From NCBI RefSeq assembly GCF_001653795.1, contig NZ_CP011514.1, positions 928,163 through 992,162 on the forward strand: 64,000 nt of DNA, given 5' to 3'. This DNA is from Mitsuaria sp. 7 (lineage in GTDB: Bacteria; Pseudomonadota; Gammaproteobacteria; Burkholderiales; Burkholderiaceae_C). Both the position numbers and the translations under genes were made by a program. Positions 26,354 through 34,450 of the stretch are shown one piece after another (position 1 is the first letter of the stretch; each line of letters starts with the position of its first letter). The notes below the pieces were generated by a model, which saw only the letters and a program-made list of their open reading frames with translations, was not told the DNA's origin and made no database searches.

Positions 26354-27216
26354 GCGGCCTCCACGAATTGTTCGACGGGCACCGCGGGTCGTCCGAGCAC
26401 GTGCGCGAACGCGGCGGCGTCGCCGATGTTGTCCTGCTCCAGCAGGGCCAGGCTTTCGCTGCTCCACGGCTGGCTGCTGACGTAGTCCCCCAGGCGGGCG
26501 CTCCAGCGGCTGGGCGCGTCGGGCAAGGGGATCACGCGGGCAGTTGTCTGTCCGCGCTGGCGCCGGAGTTCGCCGATGAAGGCCGACAGGCTCAGCGCCC
26601 GCGGGCCGACGGCCGTCACGAGTTCCGGTCCGCCGTCCTGCAGCAGCCGGAGCACCGCCTGCGCGACATCGGGCACGGCGACGGGCTGGACCTGGGCGTG
26701 GACGGCCGCGCGCGGCAGCACCAGCACCGGCAGCCGGGCAAGGTTCATGAACAGCGCCGCGCTCGCACCGCCACGGCCGAAGACGATGCTCGGGCGCAGC
26801 ACGATGCCGTCGACGCGGCCTTCGGCGCGCAGCCGCAGCAGGACCTCATCCGCGGCGCGCTTCGTTGTCGCATATCGCGTCGGGCTTTGCGTCACGCCGT
26901 TCGCCGAGATCTGGATCACCCGCGCCACGCCGGCGCGGGCGCAGGCCTCGAACAGCGCGGCGGGCGCCCGGTGGTGGATGGGCTCGAGCTGGCGGCGCGG
27001 CGTGTCGCGCAGCAGCCCGACCGCGTTGACGACGGCATCGAAGCCGGTGACGCGCGGCACCCAGACCTCGGGGGACAGGTCTTGCTGGAAGTCCTGCGTG
27101 CGGGAGTCGCCTGCCGTCACCGCCAGGCCGGCCTCGCGCAGCGAGCGCACGATGCGCCGCCCGACGAAACCGCTGGCGCCGCAGACCAGCACCGATCGGA
27201 TGGACGTCGTGCTCAT
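26335..27216 (-). CDS. NAD(P)-binding SDR/epimerase-like protein
   Basis: Atypical or extended short-chain dehydrogenase-like protein, 293 residues, related to the complex I NDUFA9/NmrA-like group. The dinucleotide motif is VLVCGASGFVGRRIVRSL at the N-terminus; DAVVNAVGLL and RVIQISANGVTQSPTRYATTK carry the usual Ser and Tyr-x-x-x-Lys of the catalytic site. It overlaps DCC by 4 bp (ATGA) and DoxX-like by 19 bp, so the proteins are made together. Likely cytosolic or membrane-peripheral; substrate unknown. Confidence 0.85.
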   Translation of the reverse strand: MSTTSIRSVLVCGASGFVGRRIVRSLREAGLAVTAGDSRTQDFQQDLSPEVWVPRVTGFDAVVNAVGLLRDTPRRQLEPIHHRAPAALFEACARAGVARVIQISANGVTQSPTRYATTKRAADEVLLRLRAEGRVDGIVLRPSIVFGRGGASAALFMNLARLPVLVLPRAAVHAQVQPVAVPDVAQAVLRLLQDGGPELVTAVGPRALSLSAFIGELRRQRGQTTARVIPLPDAPSRWSARLGDYVSSQPWSSESLALLEQDNIGDAAAFAHVLGRPAVPVEQFVEAAWASDL

Positions 27217-27746
27217 GACGCGTCTCCGTTGCCGTCGCGCCGCACATGATGCGGATGTTCGTGGGGCTGAGCGTGGACGTGAAATTCGCAGGCGTCGTCA
27301 CGGCACGCGGAGCGGCCGGCGCGACGTTCCGCCGCGCGACGCAGGCCGGTCTCGAAGACCAGCCGCACGACGGGCCGCGGAATCCGGTAGCGGTTGCGGG
27401 CGACGACCGGATAAGCGCGGTCGCACAGGGTCCGCAGCAGGGGCAGATCCATGATCCGCGCGATCCAGCCGAGTTGTGCGCCCCGGTAGGCGAGCCGGAT
27501 CGCCTCCGCGCCGATCGCGAGCCGGCCGTCGGCGCGCTGCCCGTGCATCAGGTCCATCAGCGCCGGCATGTCCGTGCCCGGCGGGAACGCGGCGAAGCCC
27601 GGCTCGGAAATGTCCACGAAGCGCAGCAGGCCGGCGGTGTTGCGCAGCATCAGGTTGTGCATCTCGCCGCTGCAGATCGGGCAGGCGCCGTCGAAGTAGA
27701 GCGTCAGCGGATAGACCGACGGGTCGGGACTGGGCACGGTTCGCAT
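27213..27746 (-). CDS. DCC-family (DUF393) thiol-disulfide oxidoreductase-like protein
   Basis: First gene of the operon. The 177-residue protein begins with LTLYFDGACPICSGEM, the D-G-x-C-x-x-C motif of the DCC/DUF393 family, a putative thioredoxin-like disulfide reductase. HGQRADGRLAIGAEAIRLAYR is the second conserved block. The C-terminal 30 residues are rich in His, Asp and Arg (HVHAQPHEHPHHVRR), which could bind metal; this tail is not typical of the family. A strong ribosome site GGAGGAAG precedes the ATG. Expression is probably repressed by the upstream GbsR-type regulator. Confidence 0.87.
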   Translation of the reverse strand: MRTVPSPDPSVYPLTLYFDGACPICSGEMHNLMLRNTAGLLRFVDISEPGFAAFPPGTDMPALMDLMHGQRADGRLAIGAEAIRLAYRGAQLGWIARIMDLPLLRTLCDRAYPVVARNRYRIPRPVVRLVFETGLRRAAERRAGRSACRDDACEFHVHAQPHEHPHHVRRDGNGDAS

Positions 27747-27775
27747 GGCTTCCTCCGGGGTGTGGTGTGTCTGGT

Positions 27776-27805
27776 ATTTCAGTAGAGACAGAAATTCGTG
27801 GTCAA
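27776..27805 (-). promoter_or_regulatory. Promoter and operator of the DCC operon
   Basis: On the minus strand TTGACC (27805-27800) and TGAAAT (27781-27776) are separated by 18 bp. The spacer and -10 carry an imperfect dyad at 27776-27795 (ATTTC..GT..AC.GAAAT) and the half-site ACAGAAATT at 27788-27796, the same half-site found three times over (twice plus strand, once as palindrome arm) at the regulator's own promoter. Binding there would block RNA polymerase. Confidence 0.65.
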
Positions 27806-27828
27806 AAAAAGGGACCGGATCAGGTCCC
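27804..27828 (-). terminator. Terminator of the GbsR-type regulator gene
   Basis: On the minus strand GGGACC-TGATCC-GGTCCC is followed by seven T. The stem covers the regulator's stop codon, and the T-run runs directly into the -35 of the DCC promoter, so the two units are separated within a few bases. Confidence 0.85.
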
Positions 27829-28350
27829 GTCCCCGCGCACGAAGCGCTGGACGCTCGCGCCGAGCTTGAGCACCTTTTCCAGCGTCGAGGGCGAGAGCCG
27901 CATCATTTCCTCGGACCAGGCGCCCAGCGTCTGCATCAGGCGCAGGCATTCGCGCACGCGGTCCTGGGCATCGGGGGATTCGTTCTGGAATCCCTCGTCC
28001 GCGACGAGTTCGGCCAGCATGCGCACGGTCGGGTCGAACTCGCGGTGCTTGCGCTCGCGGACGATGGTGCGGAGCAGCTCCCAGACGTCCGCGGTCGTCT
28101 CGAAGTAGTCGCGCCGGTCCCCGAGCACGTGGGTCACGCGGATCAGGTTCCAGCTCTGCAGTTCCTTGAGGCTGGTGCTGACGTTGGAGCGGGCGACAGA
28201 GAGCGTCTCGGCCAGCTCTTCCGCGTTGAGCGGCCGGCCATGGAAGTAGAGCAGGGCATGGATCTGCGCCACGGTGCGGTTCACGCCCCAGGCGCTGCCC
28301 ATCTCGCCCCAGTGCAGGACGAAGCGGCGGGCGGTATCGGTGAGTTCCAT
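27820..28350 (-). CDS. GbsR/MarR-type transcriptional regulator
   Basis: Winged-helix DNA-binding protein of 176 residues, GbsR branch of the MarR superfamily. It starts MELTDTARRFVLHWGEMGSA, then the winged helix (about 25-85) with HALLYFHGRPLNAEELAETL and SRSN-like VARSNVSTSLKELQ recognition helix, the wing VLGDRRDYFETTADVW, and a C-terminal helical dimerisation part. It lies just upstream of the DCC operon on the same strand, and both promoters carry the same ACAGAAATT half-sites, so autorepression plus control of the operon is likely. Ligand unknown. Confidence 0.88.
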   Translation of the reverse strand: MELTDTARRFVLHWGEMGSAWGVNRTVAQIHALLYFHGRPLNAEELAETLSVARSNVSTSLKELQSWNLIRVTHVLGDRRDYFETTADVWELLRTIVRERKHREFDPTVRMLAELVADEGFQNESPDAQDRVRECLRLMQTLGAWSEEMMRLSPSTLEKVLKLGASVQRFVRGDGT

Positions 28351-28357
28351 GCGCTGG

Positions 28358-28395
28358 ACTTTAGCTTGACAGAAATTTCTGTCAATACAGAAATT
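28358..28395 (-). promoter_or_regulatory. Regulator promoter with a perfect 20-bp palindromic operator
   Basis: TTGACAGAAATTTCTGTCAA at 28366-28385 is a perfect palindrome, with an extra half-site ACAGAAATT at 28387-28395. On the minus strand TTGACA (28385-28380) and TAAAGT (28363-28358) are 16 bp apart, so the palindrome occupies the -35 and spacer. Only seven bases separate the -10 from the ATG, so the transcript would start at or next to the start codon (leaderless). Confidence 0.75.
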
Positions 28396-28541
28396 CATCG
28401 TTGGAGAACAGCCTTGACAGGGAGCGGGTACCGACCCCCACAGAGGAGTCGATGCGCCGCTGTCGACGGCAATCGTCAGCGAGTGCCAACGCGCCGACCC
28501 GTTTCGATACTGCCCGGTTTGATGCATGGAGAGTCGGCAGG

Positions 28542-30932
28542 ATGACGGCAACGGCAATGAAACAGCGGCGCAGGCATCGCGGGCGAGCGCAGGAGCGGGA
28601 ACACGAGCCGGCGAACGAGCAGGCGCTGGAGCAAGCGCAGGCACAGGAGCCCGAGCAGGAGGCGCCGCCACAGGATCAGGCGGGGGATGAGGACAGGCAG
28701 GGCGAGCCGGTCGCTCTCGATGAGGGGGCACAGGACTCAGCCCTCGTGGCGGCGGCAGGCGCGGTGACGGCCCTCGCTGCGCTGGGCGCGATGGCGGGGA
28801 CAGGTGGCACGAGGACGGCCATGTCCCAGTCGTTGCCGTTGCGAGCGCCAATGACCCTGGCCACTCCGAAACCGAAGGTCGCGGATGAATCGACGCCGTC
28901 GAGCGCCCGGCTTGTGCCCGTTCACGAGCGGGCGTCCGACGCCGACCCCGGGTCCGTTCGCAAGCCCGAGCAGGCTCACCTGCCCTTACCAGTGGCCGAG
29001 CACGAGGACCCGACCGGGCACGGGATCGAGACGACCCTGCCGGTCGTCGAGACCGAGGCGCCGGACCCGTGGTGGCCTGAGTCCGAGCAGGTCGATATGG
29101 ATGAGGCGGACAGTGACGACGGGGACGAGCGCCACGGCAGCGACGAATTCGATGAGCGCGATGAGCGCGATGACCGCGATGAGCGCCTGCTACCGACCGG
29201 GGGCGCGGACCTTCTCCGACTGAGCCTGAAGAACGACACGGGCCGGACCGAGGCGCAGAAGAACGATCTCGTCACGCGGGATGCCACCGTGCTGATCGAG
29301 GGCATGGATCAGTTCCGCGGGCCGGTCGAGTTCAGGATCGATGCCGGACCATGGACGCCTCTCGTGGAGGGGGAGGTCATCAGCGACGCACACTTCCCGG
29401 AGGAGGGCGCGCATCACGTCGAGGTGCGATCGGGGGATCAGGGCAATCATCCGCTGCCGGCGGTGAGCTTGAAGTTCGAGGTGGACCGAAGCCCGCCAGG
29501 GCCCCGGGTGCCAGTCGTCGTGCGCGAGCTGGCAACGGTGAACGAGTCGGGTGCACCGGATCGGCTCGGAGGTTATCTGCTGACGGACCGTCCGCTGGTG
29601 AAGGTGCTCGGGATTGAAGCGGGGGATCGATGGACCGCCGCGGAGTACGACCCGACCACCTCGACCTTGATCGGCAAGGGGTTCGAAGGCGACGGCGACC
29701 AGCTTCCGGCGGCACTTTTCAAGGAAGGGCCTCAGATCGTCGGGGTGACGGGCTGGGACAGGGCCGGGAACGGCAACGGAACCGTCCTGCAACAGGAGGT
29801 CTGGCTGGACATGACGCCGCCACCGGCGCCGCGGTGGTCGTCGGTCGGCGAGATCCAGGGCGTCGAACAGTTCAGGCTCGACAATCTCGAGCGGCATGCG
29901 CATCTGGAGCATCGTCCGGACGAGCAATCGGGCTGGCAGCGGGTGCAGGGGCACATGCTGGCAGGACCTCAGGAAATCCGGCAAGTCGATCTGGCGGGGA
30001 ACGTCAGCCTGGACTCCACCCGGTTGATGGACGGCCAGGTCCTGAAGCTCGGCGCTGCGGAGCCCGGCCACACCGGCGGCCTCCGACTGAATCTGAAGAA
30101 TGACACCGGCAGGACCGATGAGCAGCGAAGCGATCTCATCACCCGCGATGCCACCGTGCAGATCGAAGGCATCGCTCCGCAGCACGGCACGATGCATTTC
30201 AGGATCAACGGCGGCCGCTGGCAGCCTCTCGGGGACGGGCGCGTCATCGACGACGCGCAATTCCAGGGCGATGGCAGCAAGCGCGTCGACGTGCAGGCCG
30301 TGGATCGGGACGGCATTCCCTTGTCGTCGGGGAGCCTGACGTTCGAGGTGGACAGGACGCCTGTCACGCTGTCGCTGAAGGTCGGGAACGTGGTGTCCAC
30401 AGTGAACGAGGCGGGTGCTCCGGACAGGAATGGAAAGTACGCGTTGACCCGCCAGGCGCAGGTGACCTTGCTCGGGCTGGAGGAAGGGGCCGGCTGGATC
30501 GCGCATCAATATGACGATGCCAGGAAATCCTTGCCGGGCAGGGAATTCCAAGGCGTCACCGACCGGCTTCCCGATGCGCTCTTCAAGCAAGGGGCCCAGA
30601 TCGTCGGGGTGTCGTCCTGGGATCGGGCCGGCAATGCCGAACACGTCATCCGACTCGCCGAAATCTGGTTGGACGCGACGCCGCCACCCGCCCCCGAGTT
30701 GTCCGCCGTGGGCGAGGCCCTGGGCATCGAGCAGTTCCAGCTCAGGAAGGCCGAGCCGCATGCGCACTTCAATTTTCGCCCCGGCAAAGACTCGGACTGG
30801 AAGCGTCTGGAGCTTGGGATGCCCCTGGCAGGACCTCAGGAAATCCAGCAGGTCGATCTGGCGGGCAATGCCAGCCTGCAGAGCGTGTGGTTGACCGCCA
30901 ACCAGGTGCTAGTCCCGACGCCCGTCCTTTGA
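28542..30932 (+). CDS. Protein with two tandem ~289-residue Ig-like repeat units
   Basis: Large repeat protein of 796 residues, not recognised as a named family. The N-terminal 65 residues are basic then Gln/Glu-rich; a hydrophobic stretch (LVAAAGAVTALAALGAMAG, about 70-88) and an acidic region with Asp-Glu-Arg repeats follow. Residues 227-515 and 516-796 are two copies of one unit. Each opens with LKNDTGRT..Q..DL.TRDATV.IEG, passes FEVDR, then ATVNE.GAPDR, GWDRAGN or SWDRAGN and TPPPAP, all reminiscent of bacterial Ig-like domains of RTX/Bap-type surface proteins. No classical signal peptide or RTX C-terminus is seen, so how it leaves the cell is unclear. Start chosen at the first ATG with GGAGAG upstream. 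Confidence 0.75.
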   Translation: MTATAMKQRRRHRGRAQEREHEPANEQALEQAQAQEPEQEAPPQDQAGDEDRQGEPVALDEGAQDSALVAAAGAVTALAALGAMAGTGGTRTAMSQSLPLRAPMTLATPKPKVADESTPSSARLVPVHERASDADPGSVRKPEQAHLPLPVAEHEDPTGHGIETTLPVVETEAPDPWWPESEQVDMDEADSDDGDERHGSDEFDERDERDDRDERLLPTGGADLLRLSLKNDTGRTEAQKNDLVTRDATVLIEGMDQFRGPVEFRIDAGPWTPLVEGEVISDAHFPEEGAHHVEVRSGDQGNHPLPAVSLKFEVDRSPPGPRVPVVVRELATVNESGAPDRLGGYLLTDRPLVKVLGIEAGDRWTAAEYDPTTSTLIGKGFEGDGDQLPAALFKEGPQIVGVTGWDRAGNGNGTVLQQEVWLDMTPPPAPRWSSVGEIQGVEQFRLDNLERHAHLEHRPDEQSGWQRVQGHMLAGPQEIRQVDLAGNVSLDSTRLMDGQVLKLGAAEPGHTGGLRLNLKNDTGRTDEQRSDLITRDATVQIEGIAPQHGTMHFRINGGRWQPLGDGRVIDDAQFQGDGSKRVDVQAVDRDGIPLSSGSLTFEVDRTPVTLSLKVGNVVSTVNEAGAPDRNGKYALTRQAQVTLLGLEEGAGWIAHQYDDARKSLPGREFQGVTDRLPDALFKQGAQIVGVSSWDRAGNAEHVIRLAEIWLDATPPPAPELSAVGEALGIEQFQLRKAEPHAHFNFRPGKDSDWKRLELGMPLAGPQEIQQVDLAGNASLQSVWLTANQVLVPTPVL
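29220..30932 (+). repeat. Two-copy tandem coding repeat (period 867 bp)
   Basis: The segment beginning CTGAGCCTGAAGAACGACAC at 29220 recurs as CTGAATCTGAAGAATGACAC at 30087. Protein units are clearly alignable along their length but have diverged at the DNA level, so the duplication is old or under diversifying change. Confidence 0.8.
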
Positions 30933-32192
30933 GGAGGCGAGGACGCCCACGCCTCGCATCCACGAGTCGGCGGGCGTCCCCAGCCATCCACGCGCCGTGT
31001 CGGAGCGCTTCAGCTGCCAGTCCAGGAAGGCCACGCTGACCTGCTGCGCGGCCGTCATGCCGAGCTGCTGCTCGTGCAACTGGCGGTAGTCGGGCACGGC
31101 CGGGACCGGCGCCATGCGCGTCGGGCCTTCCTGGCCGCGCCCGCCGCGGCCGCCGCCACCGCGGCGGCCCTGGGGCTGCGACTGCTCCTGTTCCTCGGCG
31201 GCGCGGATGCGCTTCTGCTCGCGCTCGGCGTCCTCCGGTCGCGGTTCGTTGCCGCCTAGCGCGGCGTGGCGCACCTCGTTCACGCTCAGCAGCCAGCCCC
31301 GGCCCGCCGGCATCGCGGCGAACGGCGCCTGGCGCCATTGCACGTCCCGCACCAGCCCGAGCACGTCGCTGTCGTCCGGCCCGGTCAAGCCGAGCACGGG
31401 GACGGCGAGTTCGCGATACCGCGCCGCGTCCGGTTGCGCGAACACCTGCGGGCTGATCACGATCGCGGCCACCGGCTGCACGGACTTCAGCGCCAGCACC
31501 GAACCGTCGGGCTGGCGCTCGCCCGCGACCGCCATCGCGGTCTGCGCGCCGAGTTCATAGCCCGCAACCACCGTCTTCGACCAGTCCAGCGAGCGCCACG
31601 GTGCGTCGCCCTGGCCCGGGAGCTGGTTTTGGCCTTGACCCGGGCCCTGGCGCCCCAATCGTTGCGCCTCGGCGAGCAGTTCATCGAGCCGCGTCAACCG
31701 CTTGCGCATCTGCGCGTCGGCGTAATGGCGCCGGCCCAGTTCGGTGAACTCCGCCGAACGCGCCAGCTCCGACGACCAGGCGTTCGCATCGTCGTCCAGC
31801 GGCTGCAGCGACAGCACCGCATAACCCGCCGCCGCCCAGGCGCGGCGCCAGCGGATGCCCGCGGTGTCGGACTCGCCCAGACCCGGCAGGTAGACCACGA
31901 CCGGGCGCGGCGTCGTGCCCGCCGTCGTCCCGGCATTGGTCGGCATCGTCAGGGTCAGTCGCACATCGTCGCCGCGCATGCGCCACAGGATCGGCTGCGT
32001 CGTGACCGGCTCGCCCTGCGGCGCATAGCCGCGGGAGGCGAACTCGCGCAGCTGCTGCTGTTCCTCGACGCGCGCCTTCGGCGGTCCGCCGCCGCAGCCG
32101 GCGAGCAGCACCGCCGCGCCAAGCACGGCGGCACATCCGAAGGCCAGGGAGCGAGCGCGGGAGTGCGGGCGAGGACGGGTCGATTCGATCAT
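30909..32192 (-). CDS. Lipoprotein with an alpha/beta-hydrolase-like fold
   Basis: Exported lipoprotein of 427 residues, lipobox LLAGC at about residues 30-34. The body resembles an alpha/beta hydrolase: PRPVVVYLPGLGESDTAG, YAVLSLQPLDDDANAW, and VVAGYELGAQTAMAVAG in place of the usual G-x-S-x-G elbow (the nucleophile position reads Glu-Leu, so it may not be a hydrolase). A Gln/Gly/Arg-rich insert (GRRGGGGRGGRGQ) separates the core from a C-terminal helical part. The start follows the family-like signal; a longer in-frame start exists upstream. The 3' end overlaps the Ig-like gene by 24 bp. Function unknown. Confidence 0.75.
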   Translation of the reverse strand: MIESTRPRPHSRARSLAFGCAAVLGAAVLLAGCGGGPPKARVEEQQQLREFASRGYAPQGEPVTTQPILWRMRGDDVRLTLTMPTNAGTTAGTTPRPVVVYLPGLGESDTAGIRWRRAWAAAGYAVLSLQPLDDDANAWSSELARSAEFTELGRRHYADAQMRKRLTRLDELLAEAQRLGRQGPGQGQNQLPGQGDAPWRSLDWSKTVVAGYELGAQTAMAVAGERQPDGSVLALKSVQPVAAIVISPQVFAQPDAARYRELAVPVLGLTGPDDSDVLGLVRDVQWRQAPFAAMPAGRGWLLSVNEVRHAALGGNEPRPEDAEREQKRIRAAEEQEQSQPQGRRGGGGRGGRGQEGPTRMAPVPAVPDYRQLHEQQLGMTAAQQVSVAFLDWQLKRSDTARGWLGTPADSWMRGVGVLASSKDGRRD

Positions 32193-32295
32193 GGGCGGCG
32201 ACGCTAAGCGGACGATGTAAAGCGGCGATTGCTGGGTGCCCGGCAAACCGACGGGCCAGCAGCTCGGGCAGGGCGGAGGCGAAAGAAGGACGGGC

Positions 32296-32323
32296 AAGAA
32301 AAAGGCGACCCCGCAGGGTCGCC
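32296..32323 (-). terminator. Terminator of the Kef/DUF4936/YgfZ operon
   Basis: On the minus strand GGCGACCC and GGGTCGCC pair around a short loop and are followed by TTTTTCTTG, about 50 bp beyond the antiporter stop. Confidence 0.85.
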
Positions 32324-32369
32324 CATCATCGCCGCGCCGGAGCCGGTCGCGGCGGCTTCGTCCTCGCGC

Positions 32370-34106
32370 TCAATGCGCCGGTGCCGCCACCGGCGACAAG
32401 CCCTCCGGGATATCCGCGTTGAAGCGCTGCAGCACGTGGCGGCTCATGCCCTTGGCGAGTTCCTCCTCGCCGTAGAACACGGTGCCGAGCTGCTCCCGAC
32501 GCAGCAGTTCGGATTCCTCCTCGCCGTGGGTGCGCAGCACGATCTCGATGCCCGGGTTCAGCTGACGCGCCGTGTCGGCCATCTGCCGCGCCTTCATCGA
32601 GTCGGGCACCGCCACCACCAGCATCGCCGCGTTGGCGATGTGGGCCTGGATCAGCACCATGGGCTCGCTCGCGTCGCCGCTGACCGCCGCGAGGCCGCGC
32701 TTGCGCAGCGCCTCCACGGTCTCGCGGCCCTCGTCCGCGACGACGAAGGGGATGCCGCGCTCGGTCAGCGCGTCGGCGATGCGCCGCCCCACGCGGCCGT
32801 AGCCGACCAGCACGACCTGACCCTCCAGGAACTGGCGGTCGGTGGATTGCGGCAGTTCGGCGTAGGGATCGTCCCGCTCTTCGAGCTTGCGCGCGAAGGC
32901 CGAGCGCGCCAGCACCCAGCGCTGCAGCGGCGCGATCATCGCGAACATCACCGGGTTCAGCGCGATCGAGATCAGCGCCGCCGCCAGCACCAGGTTCATC
33001 CCGGCCTTGGGCAGCAAGCCCAGTTGAACGCCCAGCCCCGCGAGGATGAAGCTGAACTCCCCGATCTGCGCCAGGCTGGCCGACACCGTCATCGCCGTGT
33101 TCAGCGGATAGCGGAACACGATGACCAGCGCCGCCGCCGCGACCGCCTTGCCCAGCATCACGATCGCGACCACGCCCAGCAGGTGCAGCGGCTGGTCGAT
33201 CAGCGTCATCGGGTCGAACAGCATGCCCACCGACACGAAGAACAGCACCGAGAACGAGTCCCGCAGCGGCAGCGATTCCTGCGCGGCGCGGTGGCTGTAC
33301 TCGGATTCGCGCATCACCGTGCCGGCGAAGAACGCGCCCAGCGCGAAGGAGACGTGGAACAGCTCCGACGCGCCGTAGGCGATGCCGATCGCCACGGCGA
33401 TGACCATCAGCGTGAACAGCTCGCGCGAGCCCGTCCGCGCCACCTGCCACAGCATCCACGGCAGCACGCGCCGGCCCACGACCAGCATCAGCACGACGAA
33501 GGCGGCCATCTGGGCCAGCGTCTCGGCGATGGTGCGCCACAGCGGCGCGTCGGCGTCCGCGCCCGGTGCGGCGTTGCCGCCCAGCACCGTCGCCAGCGGC
33601 GGCAGCAGCACCAGGATCAGCACCGTCGCCAGGTCCTCGACCACCAGCCAGCCGACCGCAATGCGGCCGTTCATCGACTCCAGCGAACCGCGCGATTCGA
33701 GCGCCTTCAGCAGCACCACGGTGCTGGCGCAGGACAGCGTCAGTCCGAAGACCAGCGCCTGGCCCGCCGGCCAGCCCCACCACATCGCCAGGCCCATGCC
33801 CAGCGCCGTGGCGGCCGCCATCTGCACGACCGCGCCGGGCAGCGCGATGCGCTTGACCGCCATCAGGTCCTTCAGCGAGAAGTGCAGCCCGACGCCGAAC
33901 ATCAGCAGCATCACGCCGATTTCCGACAGCTGCGCGGCGATGCCGACGTCGGCGACGAAGCCCGGCGTGGCCGGGCCGATCGCGATGCCCGCGAGCAGGT
34001 AACCCACCAGCGCGGGCAGCTTCAGCCGCTCGGCGATGAAACCCAGGATCAGCGCCAGGCCGAAGCCCGCCGCCAGGGTGGAGATCAGGGAGACGTTGTG
34101 TTCCAT
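32370..34106 (-). CDS. Kef-type (CPA2) cation/proton antiporter with RCK N domain
   Basis: Inner-membrane monovalent cation:proton antiporter of the CPA2 family, YbaL/RosB-like. The 578-residue protein has about twelve membrane helices (for example GYLLAGIAIGPATPG and FALGAFFAGTVM) then a cytosolic TrkA-N domain from about 427 with VVLVGYGRVGRRIADAL, which binds nucleotide. It begins at the last base of the DUF4936 stop (TGATG), the third gene of an operon with ygfZ first. Physiological ion unknown; relatives respond to glutathione adducts or pH. Confidence 0.9.
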   Translation of the reverse strand: MEHNVSLISTLAAGFGLALILGFIAERLKLPALVGYLLAGIAIGPATPGFVADVGIAAQLSEIGVMLLMFGVGLHFSLKDLMAVKRIALPGAVVQMAAATALGMGLAMWWGWPAGQALVFGLTLSCASTVVLLKALESRGSLESMNGRIAVGWLVVEDLATVLILVLLPPLATVLGGNAAPGADADAPLWRTIAETLAQMAAFVVLMLVVGRRVLPWMLWQVARTGSRELFTLMVIAVAIGIAYGASELFHVSFALGAFFAGTVMRESEYSHRAAQESLPLRDSFSVLFFVSVGMLFDPMTLIDQPLHLLGVVAIVMLGKAVAAAALVIVFRYPLNTAMTVSASLAQIGEFSFILAGLGVQLGLLPKAGMNLVLAAALISIALNPVMFAMIAPLQRWVLARSAFARKLEERDDPYAELPQSTDRQFLEGQVVLVGYGRVGRRIADALTERGIPFVVADEGRETVEALRKRGLAAVSGDASEPMVLIQAHIANAAMLVVAVPDSMKARQMADTARQLNPGIEIVLRTHGEEESELLRREQLGTVFYGEEELAKGMSRHVLQRFNADIPEGLSPVAAPAH

Positions 34107-34450
34107 CAGTGCACCGCTCCCGGACCGGCGACGGCGGCGAAGGCCTCGCGGTGGCGGGGGCCCTGCGCGAACGCGCCCAGGGCGGCGGCGATCCGGCGCT
34201 CCGCATCCGCCGCGTCGGGCAGCTCGGGGCCGTAGATCTCCATCCAGGTCTGGAAGACCGGATCGTTGTCATGGCGCTGGAGCAGCCGCACCGGCTGCGC
34301 CTGGCGCGCTTGTTCGAAGGCGGCCAGCGCGGCCGTCAGCTGGTCCGCGTGCACGCGGTAGTAGACGTAGAGCTCGACCGGTGCGGTCGAGCGGTCGACG
34401 GGACGGATGGGAGGCGGCGCGGCGGCGCGCGTCGGCGGCGATGCATTCAT
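34106..34450 (-). CDS. DUF4936 family protein
   Basis: Small cytosolic protein of 114 residues, DUF4936. The core ELYVYYRVHADQL...A..AFEQ and TWMEIYGPEL is a ferredoxin-like alpha/beta pattern. Seen in Burkholderiales next to ygfZ, as here, with a 4-bp ATGA overlap. Function unknown. Confidence 0.85.
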   Translation of the reverse strand: MNASPPTRAAAPPPIRPVDRSTAPVELYVYYRVHADQLTAALAAFEQARQAQPVRLLQRHDNDPVFQTWMEIYGPELPDAADAERRIAAALGAFAQGPRHREAFAAVAGPGAVH

